A stretch of DNA of 64,000 bases, taken from assembly GCF_000317615.1 (NCBI RefSeq), contig NC_019780.1, positions 558,001 through 622,000 of the forward strand. Direction: 5' to 3'. Every line of letters begins with the position of its first letter. Positions within the stretch are counted from its first letter, which is position 1. Of this stretch, positions 1 to 9,108 are shown piece by piece. The stretch comes from Dactylococcopsis salina PCC 8305 (GTDB lineage: Bacteria; Cyanobacteriota; Cyanobacteriia; Cyanobacteriales; Rubidibacteraceae). The notes below the pieces were generated by a model. It worked only from the letters and a program-made list of their open reading frames with translations, was not told the origin of the DNA and searched no databases. The position numbers were made by a program, and so were the translations under genes.

Positions 1-767
1 GAACAGGAGGCGGCTTAACCTTTAGTCGTCCGTTAGCCCCTGATCCCTTTACTCGTGCTGATTGGAGAGTCTCGGCTGGTTTAAATTACGAACGGGTGCA
101 AATTGAAGACGATGATGGGGAGATTTCACCAGTGGATGAGTTTGGGAATCAATTGGCGTTTGATGAAAGTGGGAAGGATGATTTATTTGTCCTAGAATTA
201 GACGCAGTGCGCGATCGACGCAATCGTTCCAGTCAAACCACCAGTGGTTCGGTGTTGCGTTTAGGAGTCGATCAATCGATTCCTGTCGGTTCAGGAAATA
301 TCTTCTTTAATCGCATTCGAGGCAGTTACAGTTATTTTATCCCGGTTGACTTCACCAGCTTTAGTGAGGAAGGAGGAGAAACTCTTGCCTTTAATTTACA
401 AGCGGGAACCGTTCTTGGTGATTTACCTCCTTATGAAGCCTTTACTTTAGGAGGAAGTAATTCTGTGCGAGGCTATGAACAAGGTGATGTGGGGGCTGGA
501 CGGAGTTTTGTCCAAGCAACCGCCGAATATCGTTTCCCCATTTTCTCCATTGTTGGCGGTGCTTTATTTGTGGATGTGGGAACGGATTTAGGAACAGGAG
601 ACGATGTTCCAGGGGAACCGGCGGAGGTACGAGGTAAACCTGGCAGTGGTTTCGGTTATGGTGCTGGTGTGCGAGTACAATCCCCATTAGGGGCGATTCG
701 AGTTGATTTTGGCTTGAATGATGAGGGAGAGAGTCGCATTCATTTTGGGATTGGGGAAAAATTTTAG
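1..767 (+). CDS. Omp85/BamA-family outer membrane protein, C-terminal barrel (5' truncated by window)
   Basis: The frame is already open at the first bases of the window, so only the last ~255 residues are present. What is seen is a beta-barrel: alternating polar/apolar strands, a loop motif NSVRGYEQGD that matches the conserved VRG(F/Y) of the L6 loop of the Omp85 superfamily, and a C-terminal Phe (GIGEKF) as expected for a barrel targeting signature. Family knowledge: these proteins insert beta-barrels into the outer membrane; cyanobacteria carry several, related to Toc75. POTRA domains would lie upstream of the window. The downstream ABC exporter pair is 80 bp away and may be separate. BamA versus TamA or another paralogue cannot be decided from this part. 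Confidence 0.85.
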   Translation, partial: TGGGLTFSRPLAPDPFTRADWRVSAGLNYERVQIEDDDGEISPVDEFGNQLAFDESGKDDLFVLELDAVRDRRNRSSQTTSGSVLRLGVDQSIPVGSGNIFFNRIRGSYSYFIPVDFTSFSEEGGETLAFNLQAGTVLGDLPPYEAFTLGGSNSVRGYEQGDVGAGRSFVQATAEYRFPIFSIVGGALFVDVGTDLGTGDDVPGEPAEVRGKPGSGFGYGAGVRVQSPLGAIRVDFGLNDEGESRIHFGIGEKF

Positions 768-784
768 CAATGTACCATAGAAGG

Positions 785-810
785 TAGGGATGTGCTGTGG
801 CACGTCCCTA
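785..810. other. imperfect hairpin between Omp85 gene and ABC exporter
   Basis: Arms TAGGGATGTGC (785-795) and GCACGTCCCTA (800-810) pair with one G.T wobble around a 4-nt loop, 17 bp after the upstream stop. There is no T tract, so it is not a canonical terminator; it may stabilise a 3' end or be one of the window's palindromic repeats. Confidence 0.5.
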
Positions 811-846
811 GATAACATTGCCATGAAATCTGAGGATTAAACATTT

Positions 847-1872
847 ATGACACCTGCTGTTTCCATCGAACACTTGCAAAAATCCTATGGTGAGGTAGCA
901 GCAGTTAAAGATGTTACCTTTACTGTCCAACCTGGAGAAATCTTCGGGTTGCTGGGGCCCAACGGCGCGGGAAAGACAACCACCATACGCTGTTTATGTA
1001 CGTTAACGAAACCTGATCAAGGGCGTGTGACGGTGGGGGGTGTCTCTAGCATCGAACAACCGAAAGCGGCGCGACGGAAACTGGGTTATGTGGCGCAAGA
1101 GGTGGCTTTGGATAAGGTTCTCACTGGAGAAGAGTTATTACAACTCCAAGCTAGTTTGTATCATATCCCGAGATCGATCGCGCGGGAACGCATTCCCCAA
1201 TTGTTGAAGTTACTAGGATTAGAAGATTACGCTCACAAAAAAACAGGAACTTATTCTGGTGGCTTAAAAAAACGCCTCGATCTCGCGGCGGGATTACTTC
1301 ATCAACCCGATGTGTTGGTGTTAGATGAACCAACTGTTGGATTGGATATCGAAAGCCGTTTTGTGGTTTGGGATTTTCTGCGAAAGTTGCGGGAAGCGGG
1401 AACAACGGTTCTCCTGACTAGCCATTATTTAGAAGAGGTGGATGCTCTCGCCGATCGAGTTGCTATCATCGACCAAGGAGAAGTTATCGCCAGTGGTACG
1501 CCTAATGAGTTGAAAGACCGTTTAGGGGGCGATCGAGTTACCCTCCGCATCCGAGAGTTTACTCCCACAGCAGAAGCGGAAAAAGCAAAAACCCATCTCT
1601 CTAATTTAGATTTTGTTAGAGAAATTATTGTTAATCCCGCGCAGGGAAATTCCCTGAATTTGGTGGTAGAACCCAATAGTAATCCCATTGGTTCGATCGA
1701 GCAAACTCTCTCTAATTTAGACTTACCCACCTTCGGCATTTCTCAATCTCGTCCCAGTTTAGATGATGTTTATCTCGCCGCCACTGGACGCACTTTAATG
1801 GATGCGGAAATGGCAGCAGCGAGTAATCGTGATCTCAAAGCGGAGAAAAAACAAGCGATGAAAGGAAGTTAA
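847..1872 (+). CDS. ABC transporter ATP-binding protein, DrrA/CcmA-type exporter
   Basis: A 341-residue ATPase. Walker A GPNGAGKT at residues 37-44, Q-loop near 84, signature YSGGL at 136-140, Walker B VLVLDEP at 156-162 and H-loop His at about 193 are all intact. A C-terminal extension of about 100 residues after the ATPase domain is typical of DrrA (daunorubicin/antibiotic efflux) ATPases, which work with an ABC-2 permease. That permease follows 27 bp downstream with its own ribosome site (aggaga), so the two form an operon and a cytoplasmic-membrane exporter. Substrate unknown; lipids or polysaccharide are as likely as a drug. Confidence 0.9.
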   Translation: MTPAVSIEHLQKSYGEVAAVKDVTFTVQPGEIFGLLGPNGAGKTTTIRCLCTLTKPDQGRVTVGGVSSIEQPKAARRKLGYVAQEVALDKVLTGEELLQLQASLYHIPRSIARERIPQLLKLLGLEDYAHKKTGTYSGGLKKRLDLAAGLLHQPDVLVLDEPTVGLDIESRFVVWDFLRKLREAGTTVLLTSHYLEEVDALADRVAIIDQGEVIASGTPNELKDRLGGDRVTLRIREFTPTAEAEKAKTHLSNLDFVREIIVNPAQGNSLNLVVEPNSNPIGSIEQTLSNLDLPTFGISQSRPSLDDVYLAATGRTLMDAEMAAASNRDLKAEKKQAMKGS

Positions 1873-1899
1873 TCGAGAAAACATAGGAGAACACAAATT

Positions 1900-2778
1900 A
1901 TGAGTGATAGTATGACCCCTTTATCCCCAAATTCCATTGCGATCGAACAGGAAACCAGTTCGGAAAATCCCGTTGGTGAATTTTTCCAAGAAACGGGGGC
2001 TTTAACCAAACGTCTCTTTATCCAATTAAAACGTCGCCCTTCTACCCTCGTCGCTGGGATTATTCAACCGTTAATGTGGTTGATTTTGTTTGGTGCTTTG
2101 TTTCAGTATGCACCAGAAGGGTTGTTAGGAGAAGGGCTGAGTTATGGGAAGTTTCTCGCCCCTGGTGTGATTGTATTTACTGCTTTTTCGGGGGCTTTAA
2201 ATGCGGGACTTCCTGTGATGTTCGATCGAGAGTTTGGTTTTCTCAATCGTTTGCTAGTCGCGCCGTTGAGTTCTCGCTATTCGATCGTTGCGGCTTCTAC
2301 GATTTATATTATTAGTCTCAGCTTGTTACAAACCGCCTCGATCGTGGCGTTAAGTGCGGTAATCGGCGCTGGTTTACCCAGTTTAGCAGGTTTAGGCGCG
2401 ATCGCATTGATTGTGTTCTTAATTGTCGCTGGTGTCACTGCTTTAAGTCTCGGTTTAGCCTTTGCGTTACCCGGTCACATCGAACTGATTGCAGTGATCT
2501 TTGTGACGAATCTTCCCCTACTGTTTGCCAGTACCGCCCTTGCGCCTTTAAACTTTATGGCAGACTGGTTAAAAGTTGTGGCGAGTGTCAATCCTTTAAC
2601 CTACGCGATCGAACCAATTCGCTATATTTATCTCAACGGAGAATGGAGTCTCACCAGCACGGTTTTAGAAACATCCTGGTTTAACTTCTCCTTCGGCGCA
2701 TCCATTCTCGCTTTAGTTGCTTTTGATTTAGTAATTCTCTTTCTCATTCAGCCGCTACTGCGTCGTCGTTTCGCTTAG
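1900..2778 (+). CDS. ABC-2 type transporter permease
   Basis: A 292-residue integral membrane protein with a ~40-residue cytoplasmic N-terminus and about six hydrophobic segments, ending in a basic RRRFA tail. The segment SVNPLTYAIEPIRYIYL is the typical ABC-2 signature region (NP.TY..) before the last transmembrane helix. Partner of the preceding ATPase (27 bp apart, same strand); together they should form a homodimeric exporter. Cyanobacterial homologues are commonly annotated as DrrB-type permeases. Substrate not predictable. Confidence 0.88.
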   Translation: MSDSMTPLSPNSIAIEQETSSENPVGEFFQETGALTKRLFIQLKRRPSTLVAGIIQPLMWLILFGALFQYAPEGLLGEGLSYGKFLAPGVIVFTAFSGALNAGLPVMFDREFGFLNRLLVAPLSSRYSIVAASTIYIISLSLLQTASIVALSAVIGAGLPSLAGLGAIALIVFLIVAGVTALSLGLAFALPGHIELIAVIFVTNLPLLFASTALAPLNFMADWLKVVASVNPLTYAIEPIRYIYLNGEWSLTSTVLETSWFNFSFGASILALVAFDLVILFLIQPLLRRRFA

Positions 2779-2811
2779 TTTCTCAATTTCCGTAGGGGCG
2801 CTCGATCGCCC

Positions 2812-2919
2812 TTACCTGATCAAACGGAGTGCGATCGAATAGTGGCTAAAAGCTGCATCAAGTGTCACGATCGGAATGCTTTCAGCCAGAGATTGAGAGA
2901 TGATAAGACGATCGTAAAA
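2812..2919 (-). pseudogene. C-terminal remnant of a PIN-domain (VapC-like) toxin
   Basis: Read on the minus strand, 2919 to 2812 encodes YDRLIISQSLAESIPIVTL followed by DAAFSHY and ends in a stop at 2814-2812. This matches the C-terminal third of PIN-domain toxins (DRLLIAQAL..E...LVT.D..F..Y), including the conserved (F)DR(L/M)(I/L) helix and the last Asp of the acidic active site. The reading frame is cut off exactly where the 97-bp tandem repeat (2914 on) begins, so the N-terminal two thirds are gone. Identification rests on a ~33-residue match and is therefore moderate. Confidence 0.6.
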
Positions 2920-3187
2920 AGTTGATTAACTGTTCCCCCCTTACGAAGGGGGGTTAGGGGGGATTGATTGACAATTCTTATGGGATTGCTATAGCAGTTC
3001 TAATTCATTTGTAAAAAGTTGATAAACCGTTCCCCCCTTACGAAGGGGGGTTAGGGGGGATTGATTGACAATTCTTATGGGATTGCTATAGCAGTTCTAA
3101 TTCATTTGTAAAAAGTTGATAAACCGTTCCCCCCTTACGAAGGGGGGTTAGGGGGGATTGATTTACAATTCTTATGGGATTGCTATA
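2914..3187. repeat. 97-bp tandem repeat, about 2.8 copies
   Basis: Units start at 2914, 3011 and 3108, period 97 bp, nearly identical. Each contains a C6/G6 palindrome (TTCCCCCCTTACGAAGGGGGG followed by TTAGGGGGGATTGATT) and a TTCTTATGGGATTGCTATA tail. The palindromic core recurs singly at about 8036-8063, 37652-37685, 52057-52088, 57126-57172 (inside a gene) and 63862-63912, so this is a dispersed family that has been amplified here. No ORF is supported inside it. Confidence 0.9.
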
Positions 3188-3206
3188 TTACTGGTAACTG
3201 ATTGAT

Positions 3207-3301
3207 GTTGGGTTTCGTGTAGAGACGTTCCATGGAACGTCTCTACACAACCTACGTTTGACTGATTGTTGTTGGGTTTCGTATTCTCCACCCAACCTAC
3301 G
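3207..3301. repeat. two GTTGGGTTTCGT..CAACCTACG palindromic repeats, the first with a second palindrome in its loop
   Basis: Copy one runs 3207-3256. Its loop holds a perfect 28-bp palindrome at 3219-3246 (left arm GTAGAGACGTTCCA). Copy two at 3271-3300 has an ordinary short loop. Together with the 97-bp array this accounts for the whole gene-free stretch 2779-3315. Other copies of the GTTGGGT family are at 6893-6922, 8880-9060, 10951-10985, 20978-21320, 25499-25525, 31022-31050, 45755-45785 and 55244-55445. Confidence 0.85.
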
Positions 3302-3315
3302 TTTGACTTATCGCA

Positions 3316-3558
3316 ATGACAAAATCAGAATTATCAGCGCAAGAAAAGCAAGCAAAAATGAAAAACGAATCTATTACCAGAGTTACTTGGGATAAACTTG
3401 ATCAAATGGAAGACTTAACCGATTGGGAACGAGTGAATAACATGACTGAGGAGGAAATCGAGCAAAACGCACTTGATGATCCTGACAATCCTCCTCTAAC
3501 TGATGAAGAATTGAAATATCTTAAACCATTGTCAAATCCCCCCTTCAGAAAAACATGA
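3316..3558 (+). CDS. small acidic protein, resembles BrnA-like/orphan antitoxin tail
   Basis: 80 residues, very acidic, with no membrane segment. The core DWERVNNMTEEEIEQ followed by DPDNPPLTDEEL resembles the short linker found in many type II antitoxins of the BrnA/RHH kind (D..R...M.DEEI...A..DPD.PPL.D), but no BrnT toxin or DNA-binding domain is visible on either side. The ATG at 3316 has no clear ribosome site and sits immediately after a repeat, so the N-terminus may be repeat-derived or truncated; ATG at 3358 (MKNESI) is an alternative. Likely a real but orphan antitoxin-type gene; function not proven. Confidence 0.5.
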   Translation: MTKSELSAQEKQAKMKNESITRVTWDKLDQMEDLTDWERVNNMTEEEIEQNALDDPDNPPLTDEELKYLKPLSNPPFRKT

Positions 3559-3635
3559 AATCAAAAATTGTAACAGCGACATTTTTGGTAAAATAACTGA
3601 GGCTTAAACGTGCGTAAGACCTCCGTAAGAAAAAT

Positions 3636-6600
3636 ATGCCCCGTCGTACCGATTTAAAAAAAATTCTAGTGTTGGGTGCTGGTCCGATTATTATTGGACA
3701 AGCCTGTGAGTTTGACTATTCTGGAACGCAGGCTTGTAAAGCACTACGAGAAGAAGGTTATGAGGTGGTATTGGTCAATTCTAACCCCGCAACGATTATG
3801 ACCGATCCAGAAACGACGGAACGCACCTACATTGAACCGTTAACGGCTGAAATTGTGGAAAAGGTGATTGCGAAAGAACGTCCTGACGCGCTTCTACCGA
3901 CGATGGGAGGACAAACGGCGTTAAATGTGGCGGTGGAGTTGGCACAAGCTGGGATTTTGGAACGGTATCAGGTGGAGTTGATTGGGGCGAAATTACCAGC
4001 AATTACAATGGCAGAAGATCGCCAGTTGTTTAAGGAGGCAATGGCGCGGATTAATATTCCTGTGTGTCCATCAGGAATTGCTAGTAATTTAAAGCAAGCA
4101 CGGACGATCGCCCTAGAAGAAATTGGTAGCTATCCGATCATTATTCGTCCTGCTTATACTCTCGGCGGGAGTGGCGGCGGTATCGCTTACAATCAAGAGG
4201 AATTTGAAGAAAAAGCGCAGCAAGGACTGGATGCGAGTCCCGTTTCTCAGATTCTCATTGAGCGATCGTTGCTGGGTTGGAAAGAATACGAATTAGAGGT
4301 GATGCGTGATCTGGCGGATAATGTGGTGATTATTTGCTCGATCGAAAACCTTGATCCGATGGGAGTGCATACAGGAGACTCGATTACAGTCGCACCCGCG
4401 CAAACGCTCACCGATAAAGAATATCAACGCTTACGAGACTATTCTAAACAAATTATCCGTGAAATTGGAGTCGAAACAGGCGGATCAAATATTCAATTTG
4501 CCGTTAACCCAGTGGATGGGGAAGTGGTGGTAATTGAAATGAATCCTCGCGTGTCTCGTTCTTCTGCTTTAGCCTCGAAAGCGACGGGATTTCCTATTGC
4601 TAAATTTGCGGCGAAGTTAGCGGTGGGTTACACCCTCAATGAAATTCCCAACGACATCACGAAGCAAACTCCAGCTTCCTTTGAACCGACAATTGATTAT
4701 GTGGTGACAAAAATTCCTCGCTTCACCTTTGAAAAGTTCCCTGGCTCTAAACCAAACCTTAGCACACAAATGAAGTCAGTAGGGGAAGCCATGGCGATCG
4801 GGCGCACTTTCTGCGAATCCTTCCAAAAAGCACTACGTTCCCTCGAAACTGGGCGTTATGGGTGGGGATGCGACCAGAAGGAAAAATTGCCCTCTGTTAA
4901 TCAAATTCGCGCCCAATTACGCACCGCAACGCCCGATCGCATCTTTACGGTGCGCCACGCTTTCCAGTTGGGAATGACAACAGAGGAGATTCATCAGCTA
5001 ACGGCGATCGATCCTTGGTTCTTAAACCACTTATCTAGCATTATTGCAGGGGAAAAATTCCTGAAAGCAACCCCTCTCGAAGCCATCACCGCCGAACAAA
5101 TGCGAGAAATCAAACAACTGGGTTTCAGCGATCCACAAATTGCCTTCGCTACGGAAACCACAGAAGCCGCAGTGGCAAAAAAACGGGGCGATCTCAACAT
5201 TTTTCCCGTTTATAAAATGGTGGATACCTGCGCCGCAGAATTTGAAGCGTTTACTCCCTATTATTATTCCACCTATGAGGAGGGAGAATCAGAGGTGATT
5301 CCTTCTGAAAAGCCAAAAGTGATGATTTTAGGCGGTGGACCGAATCGCATTGGACAAGGAATTGAATTTGATTATTGCTGTTGTCATGCGTCTTTTTCCC
5401 TGTCCGATGCGGGTTATGAGACGATTATGGTGAACTCGAATCCCGAAACGGTTTCCACCGATTACGATACCAGTGATCGATTGTATTTTGAACCCTTAAC
5501 ACGGGAAGATGTTTTTAATATCATCGCTGTGGAACGTCCGCAAGGGATTATTATTCAGTTTGGGGGACAAACGCCGTTAAAACTAGCGGTTTCTCTAGAA
5601 GAATATCTCGACCAACATCAAGATACGATTCCTACTAAGATTTGGGGAACGTCTCCCGACTCGATCGATATCGCAGAAGACAGAGAACGATTTGAGCAAA
5701 TTTTACGGCAATTAGTGATTGATCAGCCTCCCAATGGACTGGCGAGAAGTTATGAGGAAGCGTTGGTGATCGCAGGAAATATTGGCTATCCCGTCGTTGT
5801 GCGTCCGTCTTATGTGTTGGGGGGTCGGGCGATGGAAATCGTCTATTCTGACCAAGAGTTAGAACATTATATGAGTTTTGCGGTGCAAGTAGAACCCGAA
5901 CATCCGATTCTGATTGATAAGTTTTTAGAAAACGCGATCGAAGTGGATGTAGATGCGATCGCAGATCAACAAGGAAATGTGGTCATTGGCGGTATTATGG
6001 AACACATTGAACAAGCGGGGATTCATTCTGGGGACTCAGCTTGTTCTCTCCCCTATGTCTCTCTCAGTGAAACTGTGGTCAATACTATCCGCAAAGGTAC
6101 AGAACAACTCGCAAAAGCGCTGAAAGTTGTGGGATTAATGAATATCCAATTTGCGGTTCAAGGAGAAACAGTTTACATTTTAGAAGCCAACCCCCGCGCT
6201 TCTCGAACCGTTCCCTTTGTCTCTAAAGCCACTGGTGTTCCCCTTGCGAAAATTGCCTCGCTGGTGATGTCTGGACAAACCCTACCTGAGTTAAACTTTA
6301 CCCAAGAACCGCAACCGCGACATATTGCGGTAAAAGAGGCAGTTTTACCCTTTGAAAAATTCCCCGAAACCGATGTTATTCTCGGTCCAGAAATGCGTTC
6401 TACTGGGGAAGTGATGGGAATCGACTATGATTTTGGGAAAGCGTTTGCCAAAGCAGAATTAGCCGCTGGTCAACGTTTACCCCTATCAGGAACGGTTTTT
6501 GTTTCCACGAACGATCGAGATAAAAAAGCGGTGATTCCTGTGATTAAAGAATTTATAGCATTAGGATTTAATATTATCGCCACTGAAGGCACAAAAGTCG

Positions 6601-6887
6601 CCTTAGAAGCAGAAGGCTTAACAGTGGGATTACTTTTGAAATTACATCAAGGTCGTCCTCATGTGTTAGATGCAATTAAAAACCGTGAGATTCAACTGAT
6701 TATTAATACACCCACTGGACAGGAAGCACAAACCGACGGACAATTAATTCGACGCACCGCTTTAGCTTATAAAATTCCGATGGTGACAACGATCGCGGGT
6801 GCAAATGCTAATGTCCAAGGCATTCGATCGTTACAATCTGGATCATTAGATGTGAAAGCATTACAAGATTACCAGAACCCTATTTAG
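3636..6887 (+). CDS. carB: carbamoyl-phosphate synthase large subunit
   Basis: 1083 residues, normal length for CarB. It makes carbamoyl phosphate from glutamine-derived ammonia, bicarbonate and two ATP, feeding pyrimidines and arginine. The internal duplication is visible: first ATP-grasp half begins [15 protein letters not shown] and contains the glycine loop LGGSGGGIA; second half begins [15 protein letters not shown] at about residue 560 and contains [10 protein letters not shown]. Metal-binding motifs [18 protein letters not shown] and [18 protein letters not shown] occur in the two halves. An MGS-like allosteric domain covers about residues 945-1083. No carA nearby. The downstream pyrR is convergent. 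Start chosen at the ATG that gives the standard MPRR-DLKKIL N-terminus. Confidence 0.98.
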   Translation: MPRRTDLKKILVLGAGPIIIGQACEFDYSGTQACKALREEGYEVVLVNSNPATIMTDPETTERTYIEPLTAEIVEKVIAKERPDALLPTMGGQTALNVAVELAQAGILERYQVELIGAKLPAITMAEDRQLFKEAMARINIPVCPSGIASNLKQARTIALEEIGSYPIIIRPAYTLGGSGGGIAYNQEEFEEKAQQGLDASPVSQILIERSLLGWKEYELEVMRDLADNVVIICSIENLDPMGVHTGDSITVAPAQTLTDKEYQRLRDYSKQIIREIGVETGGSNIQFAVNPVDGEVVVIEMNPRVSRSSALASKATGFPIAKFAAKLAVGYTLNEIPNDITKQTPASFEPTIDYVVTKIPRFTFEKFPGSKPNLSTQMKSVGEAMAIGRTFCESFQKALRSLETGRYGWGCDQKEKLPSVNQIRAQLRTATPDRIFTVRHAFQLGMTTEEIHQLTAIDPWFLNHLSSIIAGEKFLKATPLEAITAEQMREIKQLGFSDPQIAFATETTEAAVAKKRGDLNIFPVYKMVDTCAAEFEAFTPYYYSTYEEGESEVIPSEKPKVMILGGGPNRIGQGIEFDYCCCHASFSLSDAGYETIMVNSNPETVSTDYDTSDRLYFEPLTREDVFNIIAVERPQGIIIQFGGQTPLKLAVSLEEYLDQHQDTIPTKIWGTSPDSIDIAEDRERFEQILRQLVIDQPPNGLARSYEEALVIAGNIGYPVVVRPSYVLGGRAMEIVYSDQELEHYMSFAVQVEPEHPILIDKFLENAIEVDVDAIADQQGNVVIGGIMEHIEQAGIHSGDSACSLPYVSLSETVVNTIRKGTEQLAKALKVVGLMNIQFAVQGETVYILEANPRASRTVPFVSKATGVPLAKIASLVMSGQTLPELNFTQEPQPRHIAVKEAVLPFEKFPETDVILGPEMRSTGEVMGIDYDFGKAFAKAELAAGQRLPLSGTVFVSTNDRDKKAVIPVIKEFIALGFNIIATEGTKVALEAEGLTVGLLLKLHQGRPHVLDAIKNREIQLIINTPTGQEAQTDGQLIRRTALAYKIPMVTTIAGANANVQGIRSLQSGSLDVKALQDYQNPI

Positions 6888-6892
6888 AAAAG

Positions 6893-6922
6893 TAGGTTGG
6901 GTGAAGCGAAGCGAAACCCAAC
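6893..6922. repeat. GTTGGGT palindromic repeat between carB and pyrR
   Basis: GTAGGTTGGGTG, a GAAGCGAAGCG loop, then AAACCCAAC. It lies between two convergent genes and could act as a bidirectional hairpin, but lacks T tracts. Confidence 0.75.
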
Positions 6923-6938
6923 ACAAATATATAAACTC

Positions 6939-7466
6939 CTATTTAGTAAGTTCCACCGCATCCCGTCCATCAAGGGGCTGTAAATAAACCTTAACCTGTT
7001 CCTCTGTAGAAGTGGGGAGAGTTTTCCCCACAAAATCAGGATGAATGGGAAGCTGACGGTGTCCGCGATCGACCAGAACCACCAACCAAATGCTAACAGG
7101 TCGCCCATATTCTGTGACCGCATTCAAAGCAGCGCGGGCGGTACGTCCTTTATAAATAACATCATCCACTAAAACCACCGTTTTGTTCGTTAAATCAAAG
7201 GGAATATCAGTTTTAGCAGGAGTCCGAGTTTTAATTTGATCTAAATCGTCTCGATAAAAGGTAATATCTAAAGCGCCAACGGCGACAGAAACCCCTTCTA
7301 ACGTCTCAATTTGTTGTCCTAACATTTTCGCCAGGGGAACACCTCTGGTGTGAATCCCTAAAAGCACAAGATTAGATAAATTATCAGCTTTTTCGATGAC
7401 TTGAGACGCTAATCGAGTAATCGCACGTCTGATTTCTTCTGTAGATAAAATCTCAACAACTTTCAT
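6939..7466 (-). CDS. pyrR: bifunctional pyrimidine regulatory protein PyrR / uracil phosphoribosyltransferase
   Basis: 175 residues, type I phosphoribosyltransferase fold. The PRPP-binding motif [18 protein letters not shown] lies at residues 97-114 (two Asp, then GRT). [11 protein letters not shown] (36-46) is the PyrR pyrophosphate loop and [11 protein letters not shown] is the PyrR-specific segment near residue 132. Family role: UMP-dependent RNA-binding attenuator of pyr operons with weak uracil phosphoribosyltransferase activity. Cyanobacterial PyrR is often not accompanied by visible pyr attenuators, and I see none before carB. Convergent with carB, 12 bp after the DUF2062 gene on the same strand. 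Confidence 0.95.
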   Translation of the reverse strand: MKVVEILSTEEIRRAITRLASQVIEKADNLSNLVLLGIHTRGVPLAKMLGQQIETLEGVSVAVGALDITFYRDDLDQIKTRTPAKTDIPFDLTNKTVVLVDDVIYKGRTARAALNAVTEYGRPVSIWLVVLVDRGHRQLPIHPDFVGKTLPTSTEEQVKVYLQPLDGRDAVELTK

Positions 7467-7478
7467 TAATCGCTTTTC

Positions 7479-7961
7479 TTAATTCTTATTTCGTAGCTTC
7501 GGAATGAGCCATAATCCGATAAAATAGGCATTGATCGCAACGATCGCGCCCACAACCGTACATCCTAATAATAAGGTTGCAATAAAGGTTTTTCCCGCTT
7601 CTAAAATTTCTGTGCTAGAAGTCCAATCAATATCCGTCGATAAATAGTGAGTTCCTAACAAGAATTGTCCCACTTTAAAGTTAAATAAATAAATGGGAAT
7701 ATAAGTCAAAGGATTACTAATCCAAGTGCCAACGGCGGCAGTAATTTTGTTTCCTCGTACTAAAATCGCCAAAAGAACGCCGAGAAGGGTTTGTGCGCCA
7801 AAAAAAGGGAATAAACCAGCAAAAACTCCCATGGCTAAACCCCGCGCAATTGCTGGGGTGGTACTACGCAAACGAATGATTCGTAAATAGAGATAGCGCA
7901 GTTTTCGTTTCCACCAGGACTGTTTTCGTTTTTTTTGATTGAGAAAAGAGGCGGGTTGCAT
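7479..7961 (-). CDS. DUF2062 membrane protein
   Basis: 160 residues with a very basic N-terminus (KKRKQSWWKRKLRYLYLR) and about three hydrophobic helices. The segment IARGLAMGVFAGLFPFFGAQ followed by KITAAVGTWISNPLTYIPIY is characteristic of DUF2062, whose members are small inner-membrane proteins of unknown function, sometimes fused to glycosyltransferases. It precedes pyrR by 12 bp on the same strand and may be cotranscribed. Upstream region holds no obvious regulatory site. Confidence 0.85.
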   Translation of the reverse strand: MQPASFLNQKKRKQSWWKRKLRYLYLRIIRLRSTTPAIARGLAMGVFAGLFPFFGAQTLLGVLLAILVRGNKITAAVGTWISNPLTYIPIYLFNFKVGQFLLGTHYLSTDIDWTSSTEILEAGKTFIATLLLGCTVVGAIVAINAYFIGLWLIPKLRNKN

Positions 7962-8063
7962 AAGTTTGGATCAAGCGATAGTTAACCGAATTGCGCGATC
8001 GCCACATTACTTTTATCTTACCTCGTTAGGCAATTACTCCCCCATAATTGGGGGCTGGGGGGC

Positions 8064-8753
8064 TTAACGTTTTCTGCTGTAGGAACGCCTAGCAGGTTTT
8101 CTCAATTCTAAACTCACTTCAATAAAAGTATCTCGTCTCAAGACAGGATAATTACTGACCCAGAGATCAAGTTGTGGGAGATAAGCATCACTAATTTTGC
8201 TGATACGAGCCAGATCAGGGTCTTTAGATAGAACTAATAATTCCACCACTTGACCGGTTTTAATGTTGCGATGGAGACGACGGAGAGGGGCTTGAATTTG
8301 GATTTCAAAACCACTTTTATCCCCCACTTGTAGGTTAATTCGCCGTTCTCGGTTTTCGACAATGACTAATTCTCCCTGTTCGTTAACGGTTTCTTCTGTT
8401 CCCACTAACTCTTCGCTGACAAAGACTTCTAAAACTCGCCCTCGCCAAAACCCACTATAAGGAAAACGGCGATAAGTGCTATTGCGTCGAGTTGCCCAGT
8501 AAACTGGAGACCATAACCAATATAAACCAGCGATCGCGCAAAATAAAGAAGTTGTCGCCCCACCACTCCTAGTAATTTCTCCCAGTAACCAAATCACAAC
8601 AACCCCCACAAACGAGATTAACAGTTTACGGAGAAAATCGGGCCACTCACCCGCATAATAGCGATATTGTTCGGCAGTGGCTGTGAAGGGGATTAATTGC
8701 TCAAATTTCTTGCGAGTGATGGGAACTAGCATAGAATCATAGAGAATAGGCAA
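8064..8753 (-). CDS. conserved cyanobacterial membrane protein of unknown function
   Basis: 229 residues. Residues about 40-90 hold two hydrophobic helices (KLLISFVGVVVIWLLGEI and SLFCAIAGLYWLWSPVYWA); the rest is soluble and beta-rich with basic ends (RSYSRKR tail). Homologues in cyanobacteria have been labelled phosphate ABC transporter permease, but I see no ABC permease signature, so that name is not supported. A C/G palindromic repeat (8036-8063) lies just 3' of the stop. Confidence 0.7.
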   Translation of the reverse strand: MPILYDSMLVPITRKKFEQLIPFTATAEQYRYYAGEWPDFLRKLLISFVGVVVIWLLGEITRSGGATTSLFCAIAGLYWLWSPVYWATRRNSTYRRFPYSGFWRGRVLEVFVSEELVGTEETVNEQGELVIVENRERRINLQVGDKSGFEIQIQAPLRRLHRNIKTGQVVELLVLSKDPDLARISKISDAYLPQLDLWVSNYPVLRRDTFIEVSLELRKPARRSYSRKR

Positions 8754-9108
8754 ATGTTTTTATTTTATCAGTGTTGTTTACAGAGGTTGCTCGATCGGGG
8801 AATCTGTTGATTAAAATTCTAATATCTTGGTTTTTGTAAATAGAAGGAAGATAAAACGCTAAAAATTTTTTTCTGTCGGTTGGGTGATAACCCAACAAAT
8901 GTTATCCGTAGGTTGGGTGATAACCCAACATTGCAAAATTGCTGCTTGATGTTGGGTTTCATTATCATTGCACCGAACCGACATCCCGTTGGGTTTCATT
9001 ATCATTGCACCGAACCGACATCCTGTTGGGTTTCATTGCTGATGTTGGGTTTCATTATTGGTGACTGGATTACACTAGAAAAGCATTGCTTTATTTTTCC
9101 AGAAACCT
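8754..9108. repeat. gene-free stretch with GTTGGGT palindromes and a 37-bp direct repeat
   Basis: 8754-8870 is AT-rich with nothing recognisable. 8880-8931 holds two GTTGGGTGATAACCCAAC palindromes. 8951-9056 holds a direct repeat with units starting at 8951, 8988 and 9025 (period 37, core GTTGGGTTTCATTATCATTG), the third degenerate. An open frame through this repeat is not a gene. Confidence 0.8.

Noticed and set aside
8064-8753. Annotation as phosphate ABC transporter permease
   Set aside because: Only two membrane helices and no EAA permease loop.
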